Positions 11,105 through 24,012 of a DNA stretch of 64,000 nucleotides are shown piece after piece. The stretch comes from Tretioscincus oriximinensis (lineage: Eukaryota; Chordata; Lepidosauria; Squamata; Gymnophthalmidae). The notes under the pieces were generated by a model. That model was not told the DNA's origin. It worked only from the letters and a program-made list of their open reading frames with translations, and did not search any database. The number at the start of each line of letters is the position of its first letter. Positions within the stretch are counted from its first letter, which is position 1. The position numbers were made by a program, and so were the translations under genes. The stretch spans positions 3,062,135-3,126,134 of the forward strand of contig JAJVDF010000019.1 in the NCBI GenBank assembly GCA_022410635.1, written 5' to 3'.

Positions 11105-12224
11105 GCCCGTTTAGAACGACGCTGCAGCACTTCCAAGCCCGTTTTTATGGTAACCCAGTTGGAACGATGGGCTTTGGCTTTCCTGCGCGCGTTAAGGGGC
11201 AATGTGGTTGCAGCCTCGGAGAAGGTCTGGGGTGGCATGTGCAAATTCTGCTGTATTTATGGTCAATTTCCACCTGTGGCAGAAAATGAGGTAACTGGGA
11301 TTTGTTGGTGTCCAAACAAAGAGTGATAATAATAAATAAATAATATTTCACTGTAACAGGAAAATAAATAATCGTATGTTTGCATACTAAAGCAAATGTC
11401 AGGGACTGTGGGGATGTAGGGAAACAAAGAAACAATGAAGTGAGAGGATGTAAGATAATCAAAAACAATCAGTGGAGGATAAGAGGGGGCCTCCCTTAAA
11501 AGGATAAAAATATTAAGGTGCAATGTTTCTGTATCAAAAGAAGGTTATATTTGAAAGTAAAGATAGAATTCAGAGCAGAAGGGGGACTTCATATTAAGGA
11601 AAGAATGCATGAATAGAAAAGACATAGAGAAGTGAGATATATAAAAAATATTTTATTTTTTTATATTTTTATTACCAAAAGCTGAATTGAAACTATAGTG
11701 ACATCACGAGGAAGGAAATAAAAGGATTTCTCCAAACCAAAGATTGATACAAATGCAGTCATATCAGGGAGGAAACACTTCTTTACAAGAAAAGTGGAAT
11801 TCTTACACATGTGTTTTAGTAGAGGTGTTTGCTTAACTAATTATTTTATCTTACATCCTTAGCAACCAGCAATTCTGTAAATTGATTGATAAGTGTCAAA
11901 AAGCCATTGTTTACATTCTGTAAGTACTTTATTCCAAGAGTATTTTTTAGGAGATTGGATTTTCCAGAGACCATTTTCTTTGTTACAACAGACCCTCTTG
12001 CTGGCTCTGATGATGTCACCTGGAGCTTACTCTTCAAGGGCTTGTCTTTTCTCAGGCTCTGTTCCAAGTCAAACTATCTTATTATATTAATATTTCATAA
12101 AGCATTCTTGTGGTGCATTAATAACAGCAACACCTTTTTGGTTCATGCCATCTCCTTCGTATAGACACCTCACACTTGCTATAAGAGTAGATACTTTTGC
12201 ATAGGAGTAGAATTATATATAATT
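11105..12224. other. AT-rich intronic DNA, no gene seen
   Basis: No exon, RNA gene or identifiable repeat was seen. A minus-strand open frame at 11145-11468 has low-complexity content and no domain. Confidence 0.5.
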
Positions 12225-12480
12225 AAAGGGGGCAAATTAAGATATGTATGTATGTGTTTGCAACTTTTAGCCTTCCTTATACCTGAAGGTCTCAGGGCAG
12301 CTCTCTATAAAAACATGATACAGAAATTAACATTAGAAGAGCTTGGAAGTGGACAAAGGAGGAGCAATTATCTCAAGCAAAGGCTAGGTTTCAGAGGTTT
12401 TCTAAATGGTTTATTGATGCATTTCAAGGTGGTGACTGTTCCATAGTTTTGGATCTGCCACGGAAAAGACCCTTGTAGTG
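12225..12480 (+). mobile_element. Interspersed repeat, family C
   Basis: This region contains the ordered blocks that define family C: TATACCTGAAGGTCTCAGGGCAG, a degenerate middle, GGTTTTCTAAATGG, and TTCCATAGTTTTGG...CCACGGAAAAG. The same order occurs at 39702-39985, 40225-40430 and 58465-58935. No protein is encoded. It is probably the 3' end of a LINE or a SINE, but I cannot name the family. Confidence 0.6.
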
Positions 12481-13689
12481 CTAATATGCTTCCGGTTCTT
12501 TAACAACACTGAAGTTTATTTAAGAAGACACATGTGCCTGCAACCAGAGAGAGAGGAATGGAAAGAAATAGAGAATTTTCTGAAAGTGTAGGAAGCAGAA
12601 GCAAGGTCAACCAACTGTCCAAGGTAAGTGGGTTCATAGCCCCATAATCTTGACAGTGCTGATTTCTGCTACTAGTCATCACTGCTTACTACTCTAAGGT
12701 CTTAATCAAATTCTGTCCTTGCCTTCGTGGTAGTTGCTGCACAACAATGTTACTGCATGTATTAGAGGGCAACATCAAAGACTGCTGCTGAAATGAGATG
12801 GATTGCAACAGCTTTTTCATTTCTAGGGCAGCATAACTGGTGGCATTGAGAGAAACATGAATGGATGGATTGCATCCATTTTGTATGACCCTGCTCATGC
12901 ATTTCCCTCTGGAAAGAGAGGGGAAGGAACCAAATGTTCTATAATTGGAAGGGAGGAGAAGAGCAAAATCTATTTTTACACTGCTCTCTTTTTTTAATTC
13001 TATATCACTTTATCCAAAAGTCCTTAGTGTGAGACCAGGGCACACTCAGTATGAAGATAAGCCAGATAAATGTCAGGTTGCATAGATAGCTTCCTGAATT
13101 TATTTCTACTTAGCAATACCAATCATCCTGTGCCTGTTAAGCAAGGTCACCTTTATAATGAATGATAGATTGAATATTGACAGGAAGGGAGATATGGCAA
13201 ACTAATCAAAAACAAACCAACATATGCTGGTATAAAGCTTCCTTTCAAAGTCTATTTATACTATTAGTCTATATTGGCAGTGAGTAATTCAGAAAACTAG
13301 CACTATAATAAAAAAATGAGAGAGAGAAGTGCAGTGTGACAAGAAAATGAAACATTAAAGGTGATTTGCTGAATTTTGACAAGCTGAATGTGAATATTTA
13401 TGAGAAATCTGTAAAGAATACTAATGCTGAAAACATATAGTACAGTGTGTTCCAAAGTATAGGTTATGACTGCTAGGGTTGTTATGAAAAGAGCTGGAAG
13501 GATCATGTTATCCAATTATACCTTTGTGCCACAGCTCTACCTCCTTATAGTAGCCATCTTGTTAGCCAATCTCACAATTACCACATGCTTTTTCTGCCTT
13601 TTCTGGGTTTTTTTGTTAAGGAGGGTTGAATCAGAAGTAGGAAAGTGGTACAGATGAAGGACTGGGAATGAATAAGGTTGAGTTCATGG
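12481..13689. other. Intronic DNA, no gene seen
   Basis: No exon or preserved repeat was recognised. The final 200 bases could include very diverged LINE sequence leading into the next element. Confidence 0.5.
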
Positions 13690-14075
13690 ATAGTATCCTT
13701 GAAATTGATGGGCAGAAGTGTGAGAACAGACAAAGGAAAGTATTTTTTCACCCAGAGGGTCATCAGCGTGTGGAATTTACTTCCAGAAGAGGTGGTGGTA
13801 GCTAGCAGCCTAGATAGTTGTAAGAGAGGATTTGACAGGTTCATGAACACCAAGAGTATAAACAGCTACTGGGATGGATGTCTTGATACTGCCTCTGAGT
13901 TGGTGCACAGGTAGTATTTTTGAAATACCATTTGCAGGGTATTGGGAACAGGTCAATATTTGGCCTTCTTCTGTTTCAGATTGCCCAGGTGCAATTGGTG
14001 GGCTACTGTGCGAGTCCAGAATGCTGGACTAGATGGGACCCACTCCGATTCACAGGAGAGCTCCCCTTACGTTCT
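13690..14075 (+). pseudogene. CR1/L3-type LINE, last part of ORF2 and 3' tail
   Basis: The + strand encodes FFTQRVISVWNLLPEEVVVA followed by SLDSCKRGFDRF, which is the extreme C-terminus of CR1-type ORF2 proteins. It aligns with 53300-53460 in the longer copy. The 3' tail (GCCCAGGTGCAATTGGTGGG to TTCTAG) follows at 13979-14075. The copy is 5'-truncated and contains only the last few hundred bases. Confidence 0.75.
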
Positions 14076-14700
14076 AGTTTTGTGGAAAATTATTCTTAGT
14101 TTTCAATTTTACAAGTATTTTGTTTTTCAAATGGGGTTAAGTACAGTGTGTGGGCTTTACACAAACAAAAAATTCATCAAAAGAGTGGTTGTGCTGTCAG
14201 CAACTTTGGGTTGCACTGCTAAGGTGAAACAGACATTACAATTAAGGCATTCTCATTATAAAAACAGGAAAACATCAAACAATGAGCATGAAAACAAAAC
14301 ACATTCTTAAAGGCCAACCAGGAAATATAAAAAATAGCATTTGGATTTAAAGTAAATGATGCTAAAACCTAGTTTTTGGAACTGTGTGATAAATATAATA
14401 TGACTCTAGGGAAAGTTCCTGCACTTTCCAAAAAGTTCTGGCACCTTCCCAGCATATTTCTACTGTGTTGTCTTCAGGCGTGACCTGCACTGGCCCAACA
14501 CTGGATCATTCAGCCAGAAACTTGCTGCTGGTACATAAATAACAATAGAACTGGAGCAGTAAGTTCATAAGGACATGAAAACATAAGAGGAACCTTGTAG
14601 TCCATCCATCCTCCATCAAGTCAATTTCCTTTGGACATTCTCCAGCAGAGGAGATTTACAATTTGCACAAGTGTCACTAATCCAGTAGAAATCTACATGA
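14076..14700. other. Intronic DNA, no gene seen
   Basis: Nothing recognisable was found. The plus-strand open frame covering 13942-14310 reads through the LINE tail into unrelated sequence and is not a gene. Confidence 0.5.
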
Positions 14701-14940
14701 AAGCCAGTTTGGTGTAGTGGTTAGAGTGTTGGACTCTTATCTGATAGTCTCCCGATTCAATTCCATACTCCTCCGTGAAGCCAGAAGTGTGACCTTGGGC
14801 CAGTCACAGTTCTTTAGAACTCTTTCAACCCCACCTACTTAACAGAGTGTCTGTTGTGGAGAAAGAAATAAAAGCTATATGTGCCGCCCTTTGGTTGGCT
14901 GCCTTGAGGTATAGGGCGGGATATAAATACAAATACAATA
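14701..14940 (+). mobile_element. tRNA-derived SINE (head type A), best-preserved copy
   Basis: The head reads AGCCAGTTTGGTGTAGTGG, with an A-box-like GGTGTAGTGG at 14710-14720 and a B-box-like GATTCAATTCC at 14754-14764. The spacing is right for an RNA polymerase III internal promoter. Downstream blocks (GTGACCTTGGGCCAGTCACA, CCCACCTACTTAACAGAGTG, TGTTGTGG) are characteristic of a SINE found throughout squamates. It ends in GGGCGGGATATAAATAC and an A/T-rich tail that continues to about 14995. Confidence 0.85.
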
Positions 14941-16124
14941 TACAATACAGTAATATACGAATAATACAATAATACACAAATACAAATAAACAAACATTAC
15001 AATGCTGGTTGAACTTTGAAATAACAAACATTTTAGTTGGAAAAAACATTTATTGAAAGGGCAGGCACAGCTGGGGGAGAAAACTCTTAGAGATTACTGG
15101 CAGATGGCCAGTCTCTCCCTATCTCTCTATAGATCACTTCTAGGAAAGAAAAGATATAATGGAGATGGGATAAGAGCATGAGAAATATATATATCACTGT
15201 GTTTAGCCAGCTTCTTTCTTCATTTCCTTCTTCAACAGAATCCACAGATACAACTGTAACATTTTTTTAGTCATTCATAACTACACCTTGATTTGCCTGT
15301 AAGTAAGGCGCAATTGTACATTATTGAGTAGTTATTCCAGAATAAAGCTGACCTGATAAAGTCCTAGTTTTGTGTGATTGCAGCTTAGCAAGTCCTAGGT
15401 GAGGAAAGGAGTGAGGTTTAAGAGTATAAGAGTACAACAGGATTGAGCCACAGCTTGGCTAGGCCAATATTCTGTCTTTTACGGAGGCTCATTGTGTTTG
15501 TGCATTCTCAAGCAGAATTCAAAGGTGTGAAACTCCCTACAAATTATCTTTAGAGGCATCCTTCCTGCCTTTCCAACCTGGGAGAGGCAGGAATACGCAA
15601 GAATCCAACTAGTAGCCACTGATGCACTTGGCCTTCATGAATTTGTCAATCCTTTCTTAAGTTTATGTGAGCTGGTTGTTGTCACCATCTCTCTTGATAG
15701 TAAATTCCACAGAACAGTTGGATGTGGAAAAAAGACAAAAGAGTGCTGCACTTCTTTTGAGATTTAAATGTATAAATCAGACATTTCCACAGTTTGCTGC
15801 TATATACTTTTCATTCTGCATTTGCTCATCCAATACATGCTTTTTTATATATACACGCACCCAAAATATATATTTGAAAGATATATTGAATACAATATGG
15901 CAGGACTGTAATGCATTTGTTTATGTTGGGTATTCTAACAGAAAAAGAAAAATTGAAATGTGGTTTCATAACAGAGGTAAATTCAAATGATAAAGAATCA
16001 GTTGGCATTATATCAAAACAGTCTTCTAGAGATTAAGATTAGATGCAGTGGATCATTCTATACAATGAATAAAACAAGGTCTTTCTGATGCAATGAATAT
16101 CCCCTCCCAGAAAAGGACTGCTTC
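14941..16124. other. AT-rich intronic DNA, no gene seen
   Basis: The first 55 bases are the degenerate AATAC-type tail of the preceding SINE. The rest shows no exon or preserved repeat. Confidence 0.5.
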
Positions 16125-16610
16125 CAGACATCACATATAATGTGTTAAAAAATGCAATGGTGCTAAGTTCCAAAATAACTCAATTGCAAGTATACTTATC
16201 TTCATCCTTTCACAAACAAACCATTAGAAAAACCTTTAAATCCNCATGGAACAGATGAGTCGCGTAACTAGGAAGTAATCCTGAGCATTCTCAGTATGTG
16301 ATTCTGACCGAGTAACCAGCAAGTCTATGAGATTCTAATTGTTTTGTTCTGGCATCTTCTTGCCAGATCCTGCCTTCTCCCTTTAACCAAGCAGGTACAC
16401 AAAGGCTTGGAATGGGAATACAGACCATTTCACAAAGAGATTGAAAAAAATCAGCAATCAGGAAATTACGGTTCCTTGCACCTTTATTACTGTTACATTG
16501 TGAAGCATAGCAAAAACTCAATTTGCGCGTTTAGTGGAAGAATCATGATGTTGAACTTTATTCCAGAATTACCGAATATAGGAGATACATAACATCTGGG
16601 TGCAGTCAAA
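16125..16610 (+). repeat. Unclassified interspersed repeat, family E, copy 1
   Basis: This copy aligns in order with 60295-60950 over several blocks: AAGTTCCAAAATAAC, CCTTTCACAAACAAACCATTA, ACCTTTAAATC.CATGGAACAG, GAGCAT.CTCAGTATGTGA, TCTTCTTG..AGATCCTGCC, and CAATCAGGAAATT.. A third, shorter copy is at 30785-31045. There is no coding capacity. The ends show weak inverted similarity (CCAGACATCACATATA against the reverse complement of TATAGGAGATACATAACATC), which hints at a DNA transposon. Confidence 0.55.
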
Positions 16611-19309
16611 GAAAGGTAAGACAGGCAAAATTTCTTAAAATTGCAATAGCTTGAAGACAGTGAATCTTAAAAATTTATGCCTGCAAAAAAAGATTGACTT
16701 ACAGCTGTTCTTGTATTTTCAAAAAAGAAAATACCCAAAGTTGCTGCTTCAAGCAAAAAGAAGTATCTGTTACCTTCCTTTTCAGAATATTGCAAACAGA
16801 TGGATGATAGATATAATAGCTGAAAAACAGACTGAGATGTAGGCAGGAAAAGCACATAAAAGCTGCTGTCAGACCTTCATGTGGTTCATGAGAGGCAGCT
16901 GTGTGCAAGAAAAGGCTAGCTAGAACCACATTCAGGTGATGCTTATGAGAAGATTAATAACTTTGAGTAACCAGAACAGGTATTATTGAGCTTACACCTC
17001 CATAAGCCCAGTAATTGAACATCTGCAGCATTAGATTATTCTTTTTGATTATGTCTCTCCTGGACCTGTTTTGTAAAGCAGCAGTAGATTGTGACAGAAG
17101 ATGAGGAAGCTATGAATACATATAGGGTTACAAATTCTGATTGGAATTATGCCAAGAATCTAGTTTTGGTGTCTCTCCCATACTCTGGCTTCCTTTGACT
17201 GATATACTGAAGTGAATTATCTGGCCTGATTCAGCAGGTCTCTTTTTATGCTCTATAATAATATCTCACCTTTCTAGTCAAAAGATTTCAAAGTGAGTTA
17301 CCTCAGTTGCAAACAACATATAAAATATACAGACTAAAGCCAAGAATTGTGTCTGACAATGAGATTGACCAATGCTGTCTCTTGCAAGCCATTCCCATTT
17401 TTCAAATCAAACCCTTTTTTACAGTAATTTCTGCTCTTAGTGGTATGTGATGTTCGAAGTAGTTGGCTTGGTGATGGAAAGTGAAGTCCACTTAAGGAAT
17501 GGAAACATGAGAGATGGGAGTCGTGCTGTTTACATACTGCCCACTATGTTGGAATTTCCAACGAAGGTATTTGGAGTTCAGGAAATAATCTGGAAATTCT
17601 GTCATTTTCTATGCTTTGCTTTATAAGCTTGGCCAGATATAGCATCACAGGTAGAGTATGATTGCTGGTTTTGTCTTTCTCCATAGTCATGGCACAGGAA
17701 TTGAACAGCAAGAGATTTTTTTTTCATCTGTTGTAAGAAAATGCTTGTTAGCCATGAATGGTGGGATGGAGGTTTCTTGAACTTTTCAATAACTTCCTTT
17801 CCACGTAATGCAGATCCTGTTACCATCAATGGGGTTGTAAATGAATAACCTCACCAGCTTTATTTTAGAACATCTCATCTGGATCGAGCAATCCATCTCA
17901 GGGCTTGGATAGTTTGCTCTGGGCCAGAGGAGCAACAACTGCACAGAATCATCTGTTCATACAAGCTTAGGAACCGATCTCTGAACAGGGAGGTGTGTTC
18001 CTTATGCATGTGTTTGTAATCTGGATTTATGCCTTCTAATATATTGTAGCTCCAGATCATCTGGTCTAGACATTACATATTAGTAGTGAATTTAGTCCTC
18101 CCATGCAGATTACCAATAAGTACACAAAGCCTTCATTCTTGTAATAGACATTAAAGGGAAGCACTATAGTAGTTGTTCACTTATAAAAATAATTTCAGAC
18201 TTCCAAAAAGAGTTAAAGATTACAATTCTTCACAAAAACCTGGAACGTATTTTCTTGAAAACCACAAAAGCTGAAGTTTAAAACCTAAATCTTGGAATCT
18301 CATTATTTTATCACATCTCAAAATGTCAGAAATTTTGAAGCTCTGAACATAGTGGAATTGGCAATTAAATAGCAAAGTTTGGCACTAGTTGAATCTCCAC
18401 CATTTCTTTTGTGAAATTCACAGTAGATATGACAAGAAAAAACGAAATGCAGTTTAGTTAAACAGTGACAGAAAGTGTGAAGTAAGCACAGTAAAATTCA
18501 TGGGACTTTTTTTAAGAAGAGGAGCTGAAGAGACAAAAAGGAATTAGATGTGTGAAACTCCTGTATAGATTTCTGTCAGATAACAAGCCCTGATGATAAA
18601 AATGACACCAAATACAGTGAAAAAATAGAGGTTAAAAAAACCCCAGAGTACTGCTTGTTTATTGCTGTTTATTATGCATTCACACTAGCTAAGTGACGTT
18701 TTTCATTTGTTAATGGATACTAGTTTTCTTTTTTGTTTGTTTTTGAAGCTGTTTTCCTTAATGCTAAAATCTCTTTGTTCAAGTCCGAAGCCTGATCTAT
18801 ACATCAGTCAATACCTTTAAATTAAAATTGTCTTGGTTCTTGGAGACAAAGAGCATTTCAGACTGTTTAGGGATGTCCATTTTCTGCACTCATTGTATTT
18901 ACAGAGCCAAACATCAGAAATTAAAAACAAATCCAGATGCCTTTTGTTTTCTTTAGCCATTGTTATTTTCTTGCTCACCCAATTTTGTCGGTCTCTGATT
19001 GGATAGTAGCTGTCCAGTTAGAACCCTTGTAGCCTGCAACCTCATCTTGAATCAAATTTTCTGAAACATCTTTTTGTATTTGCATTTGTTCTAGAGTTCT
19101 GGGATAAGGTGAAATGCCTTCTAATATTTTATGTTTGTTCTGAGGGGCTCATCTTCCCATATCTATTGATGCACAAGCTTTAGTAAACCTCAACCTTTGA
19201 TGGATAGAAGAAGATCAGAATAGGCTGCAGAATGTGATTCTTACCACTGATAAAGAAAGAAGTCCTGTGATCAAAATGTAAAGGGGGTAAGAAAGCTTCA
19301 CAGTTTAAA
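16611..19309. other. Intronic DNA, no gene recognised
   Basis: No coding domain was found in this 2.7 kb stretch. A short piece at about 17255-17345 (ATCTCACCTTTCTAGTCAAA, CAAAGTGAGTTAC) resembles the 3' ends of squamate retroposons. The rest is plain AT-rich DNA. Confidence 0.45.
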
Positions 19310-19620
19310 ATTAATATTTTGAAGAACATAGACACAAATTCAGTTCGGTTTAAATCAACTCGCAGCCAGCTGTTTAGTGTGATTTGGTTCAAATTGAATT
19401 GAACCAACACCTGTTTGAAAGGAGCTGTTTTGATTCAATTCTTTGGTTAAATAATGGCTCATTTTAAACTGTTTTAAATCAACTTTTTCTCATTTTTTTG
19501 GTATTATTTTAAATTCTTTGGACACTGTGACTGTTTTAAGGACTGACTGACTTAAAATTAAGTTCTAACTTTGACCTCGTTCAAGACTGAACCACACTCT
19601 CAATTTGAAGTCCATGTGTA
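19310..19620. repeat. Degenerate TTCAAATTGAATTGAA-rich repeat, family G
   Basis: The stretch is crowded with variants of a near-palindromic motif (GTTCAAATTGAATTGAACC, GATTCAATTC, GGTTTAAATCAA). A similar stretch lies at 62745-63080. No regular period could be fixed by eye. It may be a degenerate satellite-like or low-complexity repeat. Confidence 0.4.
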
Positions 19621-20839
19621 TCTCTAATAGAGATCTGTGCAGAAGACAGAAAGTGCCCTTTTTATATAGGCAATATCTTCTTCTGTATTCCTACGTAGCA
19701 ACAAAAATATCTAAAAAGTAGTCCTGTGTTGATAGCATATGTCACTTTTGTTCTAACCCTATCTGTAACACACCTTTTCTAGCCTTGATGGCAGGGGAAG
19801 AAAACACCACCCTGTAAATAATCCTGTTTGTGAGACCTATTTAAGCCATCATAAAGGTGTCCCTTTGGTGGTTGAATTTTTAATGCATTTGTATGAATCC
19901 TGGCCTCAAAAGTTTCACAGCTGTGGAATGGAAGTTCCTCTTTTCTGAGGCTTTTCAAAGTGCAGTTCAGTACCAGCCTGGAAGTGAGGACTGCAATTGG
20001 TTCTTTTCCATTCAAAGCAAAGTCTGGTGATGCAGAAGTCACATCTGATAACACTATCACTCTACAAAGTACAGGAGGAAGTAACTGAAGACATAATTTA
20101 ATCTCACATTCATTGTTATGTATGTATCTTATCAAAAATATATAAAGAAAATTGTCTATTTTTACTGAGTGACTAAAAATGTCATAGAAGGCTAACAAAA
20201 CTATTCATCTTCCTTGCACACAGTTATTTCAGGTTTATCCACTGAGGACATCTGTTATTTCACTAGATTCTGGCCAAAATGCATTTTTGCTCTAAAATAA
20301 TTTGACACATCAGGCAATAAAACACTAAAAAGATATATGCATTTGTTTGACAACTAACAGGAATACAAGATCTTATCTAGAAGATGAAATCAAGAAGCCC
20401 TTCATGTTTTGATTGTTGTTTGCAAGTGTGACTCCTTTCCTCTGGCTTTTTCAGACTTCTCCGAAGTTAATGGGTTCTCAATTCTGATTCCTGATATCTT
20501 GTCTTGTCATTAATCACTCTGAAGTTAACAGCAAGTACACCTTTCAGCAAGCCATCAACTTTAACTCCATCCAAGAAGCAATGAATCAACGTCATGGAAA
20601 TGTAGAATAGTACTGCTTGATTTTTTAAGGCTATTTTACAGTTGCTATCACTTCATAGGATAGTATTCAAATAAAATACCAGAAAAAGGAAAAGAAAGAA
20701 AGATGTAAGTATAACAACCAATAAGAATTTGAAAATATTGCCTTCTGAACAATAAATAAAGAAAAAGAAGAAAATAGGTTTTGCTTAATTTCATGAATAA
20801 CAAATGCATCCTATCAAATTCAGCTACTATAGTAGCAAA
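19621..20839. other. Intronic DNA, no gene seen
   Basis: A 139-codon minus-strand open frame lies at 19779-20198, but it has no recognisable domain, signal or splice context, so I regard it as chance. No repeat was recognised. Confidence 0.45.
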
Positions 20840-21345
20840 GCTTGATCTTGGGCAGGGGCTACAAGGGCTAAAGCCCTGGGTAGCAGGTTGGTGGCCATTT
20901 ATCGGGGGGGGGGGTGAATTGCCGGCCATTTGAATTTAAATTTCTCCCAGTTGCATCTACTGGGCGTGTCCCAGAAGCAGCAGACATGTACTGCACATGT
21001 CCCAGACACCACCACGAGCCACCGCCACCATGCACCATTGCATTGTTGCTCTGCTGCTTTGCATGCGCTGGCACCTGTCTGTCTGTGTGCTGCTTTGCCT
21101 GTCTGCCCCGGTCTGCTACCGCAGCCGCTGCATAGGCAGCTAAGAGAGGGAGATGGAGAACATAGTGTAAATGATACCACTTCCAGAATCTGCTTCCAGG
21201 AATGGCACTTGGAGTTACATCACTTCCTGTCCTGCTCCAGATATGATATCACTGCCTGTCCCTCCTGGAATTGTTTGGGGGGGGGCATAATAAATTTTGC
21301 AGCCCAGGGGCATCATATACCCCAAATCCAGCCCTGTATAATAGT
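20840..21345. repeat. GC-rich interspersed repeat, unclassified
   Basis: This block is much richer in GC than its neighbours and is bounded by CTTGGGCAGGGGCTACAAGG at the left and CAAATCCAGCCCTG at the right, wording typical of dispersed reptile repeats. It contains a poly-G run at about 20904-20913. Open frames on both strands here (up to 154 codons) come from the high GC content and show no domain. Confidence 0.4.
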
Positions 21346-23946
21346 GTTAGAGAAATGGTCTCATATGCTCTATTCAAACTATAAATACATCTAAGACAGT
21401 TTGGCAATATTCATCTACATGTTAGAGGGCTCTGTTGCAACAGATGTGGAGGGCATGGCCTATCCTACATGTGGCAAACTCAGGCGGCATAACAGCAGTG
21501 AAGAAAAAGACGTNCTGCCTCTTAAACATGCACCCAAATGTGCCTGACTGTTAATGGCTTTGGGAGATCTCGCCAGCCACAGAGAACAAAGTTTTAGTAC
21601 GAGAAAAATATCATTTATTCCTATGGACAGTTAAGCCTGTGGAGGCTGGAGAACATTATCAACCTTGAAATAGTATAAGTAGCAATAGCTGTCCTGCTGG
21701 TGGAGGTTGTAGCAAGTCCTTAAAATATTCAGTATTTTTCATAGCGTGCAGCATGACCCATAAGTCTTGGAAAATATTTCCATTCTGGTGTATTGAAGTC
21801 AACTGCAGAGGAAGTTCACTCTGCTCTGCCCTGACTTGACTCATCTTGGCAATCCATTTTCTTTGCTGGGTGATAAATTGTCCAGATAGCTGCCAATACG
21901 GAGACTGATTTTCTCACCTCCTCAAACCTGACCAACACTCCCTTGTTTTGGTCCCCCCTTTATTTGGCTCCCATATCTCTTCTCATTGCAAACTGATGCC
22001 TTCAACATGAAATGCTACTCTGCAAAGTAATTTCTGCCAGATCCCTAGTCACAATGATATATTATTATGTTGGAGGTGATGTCCTGGAAATAGGGAAACA
22101 GCAGTCTGAAGAAGACTTCTGCTAGCATGTTGTTAGAACTATGTCTTTTTCCAAGATGATGCTTTTCCTATCTTTCAGGGCAGTGGTTCCCAATCTAGGT
22201 ACAAATATCCCCAGGGACACAAAGCTTGAATATTTAGATGTATGCAAGAAAAAGTGGAAGAGGGAGGAAGAGGATTATGGTGGAATATTTGCAAGAACAG
22301 CAACTATGTTGCCTCCATACACAAGGAGAAGTAGCACATTTTAAGGTCATAGCAGGCTGCAGACAATTGCCCCTGCGTCCGCACTCACTTTGGATGGTGC
22401 ACGCGGCAACCTGAGACCTCCTTGCAAGGAGCACCACCATGGCAACAGCCGGGATGCCTTCCTGGCACTCATGTGAGTCCTGGCAGCCACCACATGCCCT
22501 CTGATTAGTAGCTGAGCACCTGGTCTCAAGGAAATTTGCACACCTGTTTGCTGTGAATGCAGAAGTCCTCCACCATGAGCTACATGCCAGAGATGGAGCA
22601 ATTCCCTGGAGGGCTCTGCTGCAGAATCGTACTTCCCCAGCAATCCACTTTTGAGAACTTTGGCATTTTACAGCGCGCTGATCACTGACAAGGCATGATC
22701 CCATTGATGCAGCTACTTCCAGGTTGCTTCCATACAGGTAGGAAGCTGGCATGTGGATGCAGCATTTATTACATTTCAAAAACAAGAAGCTAATATAAAG
22801 TGAAACATGGGTTGCCAAGAAATGCTGAAGTCAAAAAATGCTGTCCTTCCTCTAAACTTAGTTAAACAGTTGTTCCTTCTGCAAAGTAATAGTCTTATTT
22901 CAGGAAACCATAGCAATTTTCAAATAATTTTAAGAAAATTAAAAGTTCTAGCTCCTCTAAATCCCAACTTTAAAATCATTGCAAGAGTTTGAATATTGTC
23001 CATTCCTATACAGCACAGTATTTCCTTTAGCTTGTTTAGTATTTAAGATTTGGTAAATCATACTTTGATATGTTTCCTAATCTTTATTTCAAATTGGTAA
23101 AAATAATAGATGGTCACCCTATCTATGTAGGTATAGGGATTAAAAGGTCAGTAATCCCAGTGAGAGGCTCTGTGGTTTTATTCAATCATGGCAGAGATGA
23201 AGGCATTCCTTTTTTTGAAAAATGGAAAGGAACTGCTATGTCAGCAAAGGTCAAGTGGCAATATGAAGAAATGTCTCAGTGCTCAGTAAGGAGACAATGG
23301 TTGTGAAGTAAAGCTAGACAAATCTTTGTGACAAGAGTACATTTTAAAATTAGATAGCTGGTTGAATTTAGGGAATAAAAAATTAAGATTTCCTGTCACT
23401 GGAATCCATGAGCACTGAAATCCAGTCATTTCATATTCATGTTCCTCTGTAGTCCACACAAACTATTTCTGCTGAAAACATATTGGCAGGAGTAACGATA
23501 TAAATCCAGGAGAAAGATCCGTTCAGTTATTTGTATTGAAAGGACTCTAGTTTTTCTCTTCTCTTTTTTCCTTTGATTCTATCTTTGAATTTTTATTGAT
23601 TAGTCATTAGATGATATCAATTCAAGTGACAGAAAGATAAACAGATACAGAATAAAATCATAAATCATTTGTCCTCACCGCCATTCCTGCAAGACACCAC
23701 ATTGCATTTAATAAAAGATCTTCTGAACCTGGTTCCCTGAACTAAAAATAGGGTTACCCAATGTCTCTCCTGCATTTTCCTCTTTTTTTTTTTTGAAAAT
23801 TTTCTTTGTCCATCCTTCTACTTTTCTTTTCCCTCACATTGAGCACTTGCAAATATTTCTCCTTTTCCTGATTTTCTCTTGGTTACTTAAGTATGAAGTG
23901 ACTCTCCTGGGACACTTGGACTTTGAAGGGGTGTGTGTGAGAGTTT
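21346..23946. other. Intronic DNA, possible hAT end at 22182
   Basis: CAGTGGTTCCCAATCTAGG at 22182-22200 matches the general form of hAT (Charlie-type) terminal inverted repeats. I did not find its partner end, so only a fragment may be present. The minus-strand open frame at 22234-22818 is GC-rich without a recognisable domain. The rest shows nothing. Confidence 0.35.
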
Positions 23947-24012
23947 AAAATCAGGGCTTCCTTCAGAGATGGAGGAGCTTCCTCCTGCTTCTCTGAAGGA
24001 AGCCCTGATTTT
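23947..24012. repeat. Perfect 23-base inverted repeat (hairpin)
   Basis: The arms at 23947-23969 and 23990-24012 are exact reverse complements (core CAGGGCTTCCTTCAG) with a 20-base loop that itself contains GGAGGAGCTTCCTCC. No T-run or coding context suggests a terminator. It could be a very short foldback element or a structured RNA segment. Confidence 0.7.

Noticed and set aside
19779..20198. 139-codon minus-strand frame
   Set aside because: No recognisable domain, repeat or splice signal; consistent with chance in AT-rich DNA.
20930..21394. 154-codon frame in a GC-rich block
   Set aside because: Overlapping frames on both strands, no domain, and the block looks like a dispersed repeat.
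22234..22818. 194-codon minus-strand frame rich in cysteine
   Set aside because: The cysteines do not form EGF, zinc-finger or other known spacing and no splice context supports it.
23947..24012. Hairpin considered as a transcription terminator
   Set aside because: There is no T-run and no adjacent gene, and rho-independent terminators do not apply in a vertebrate nucleus.
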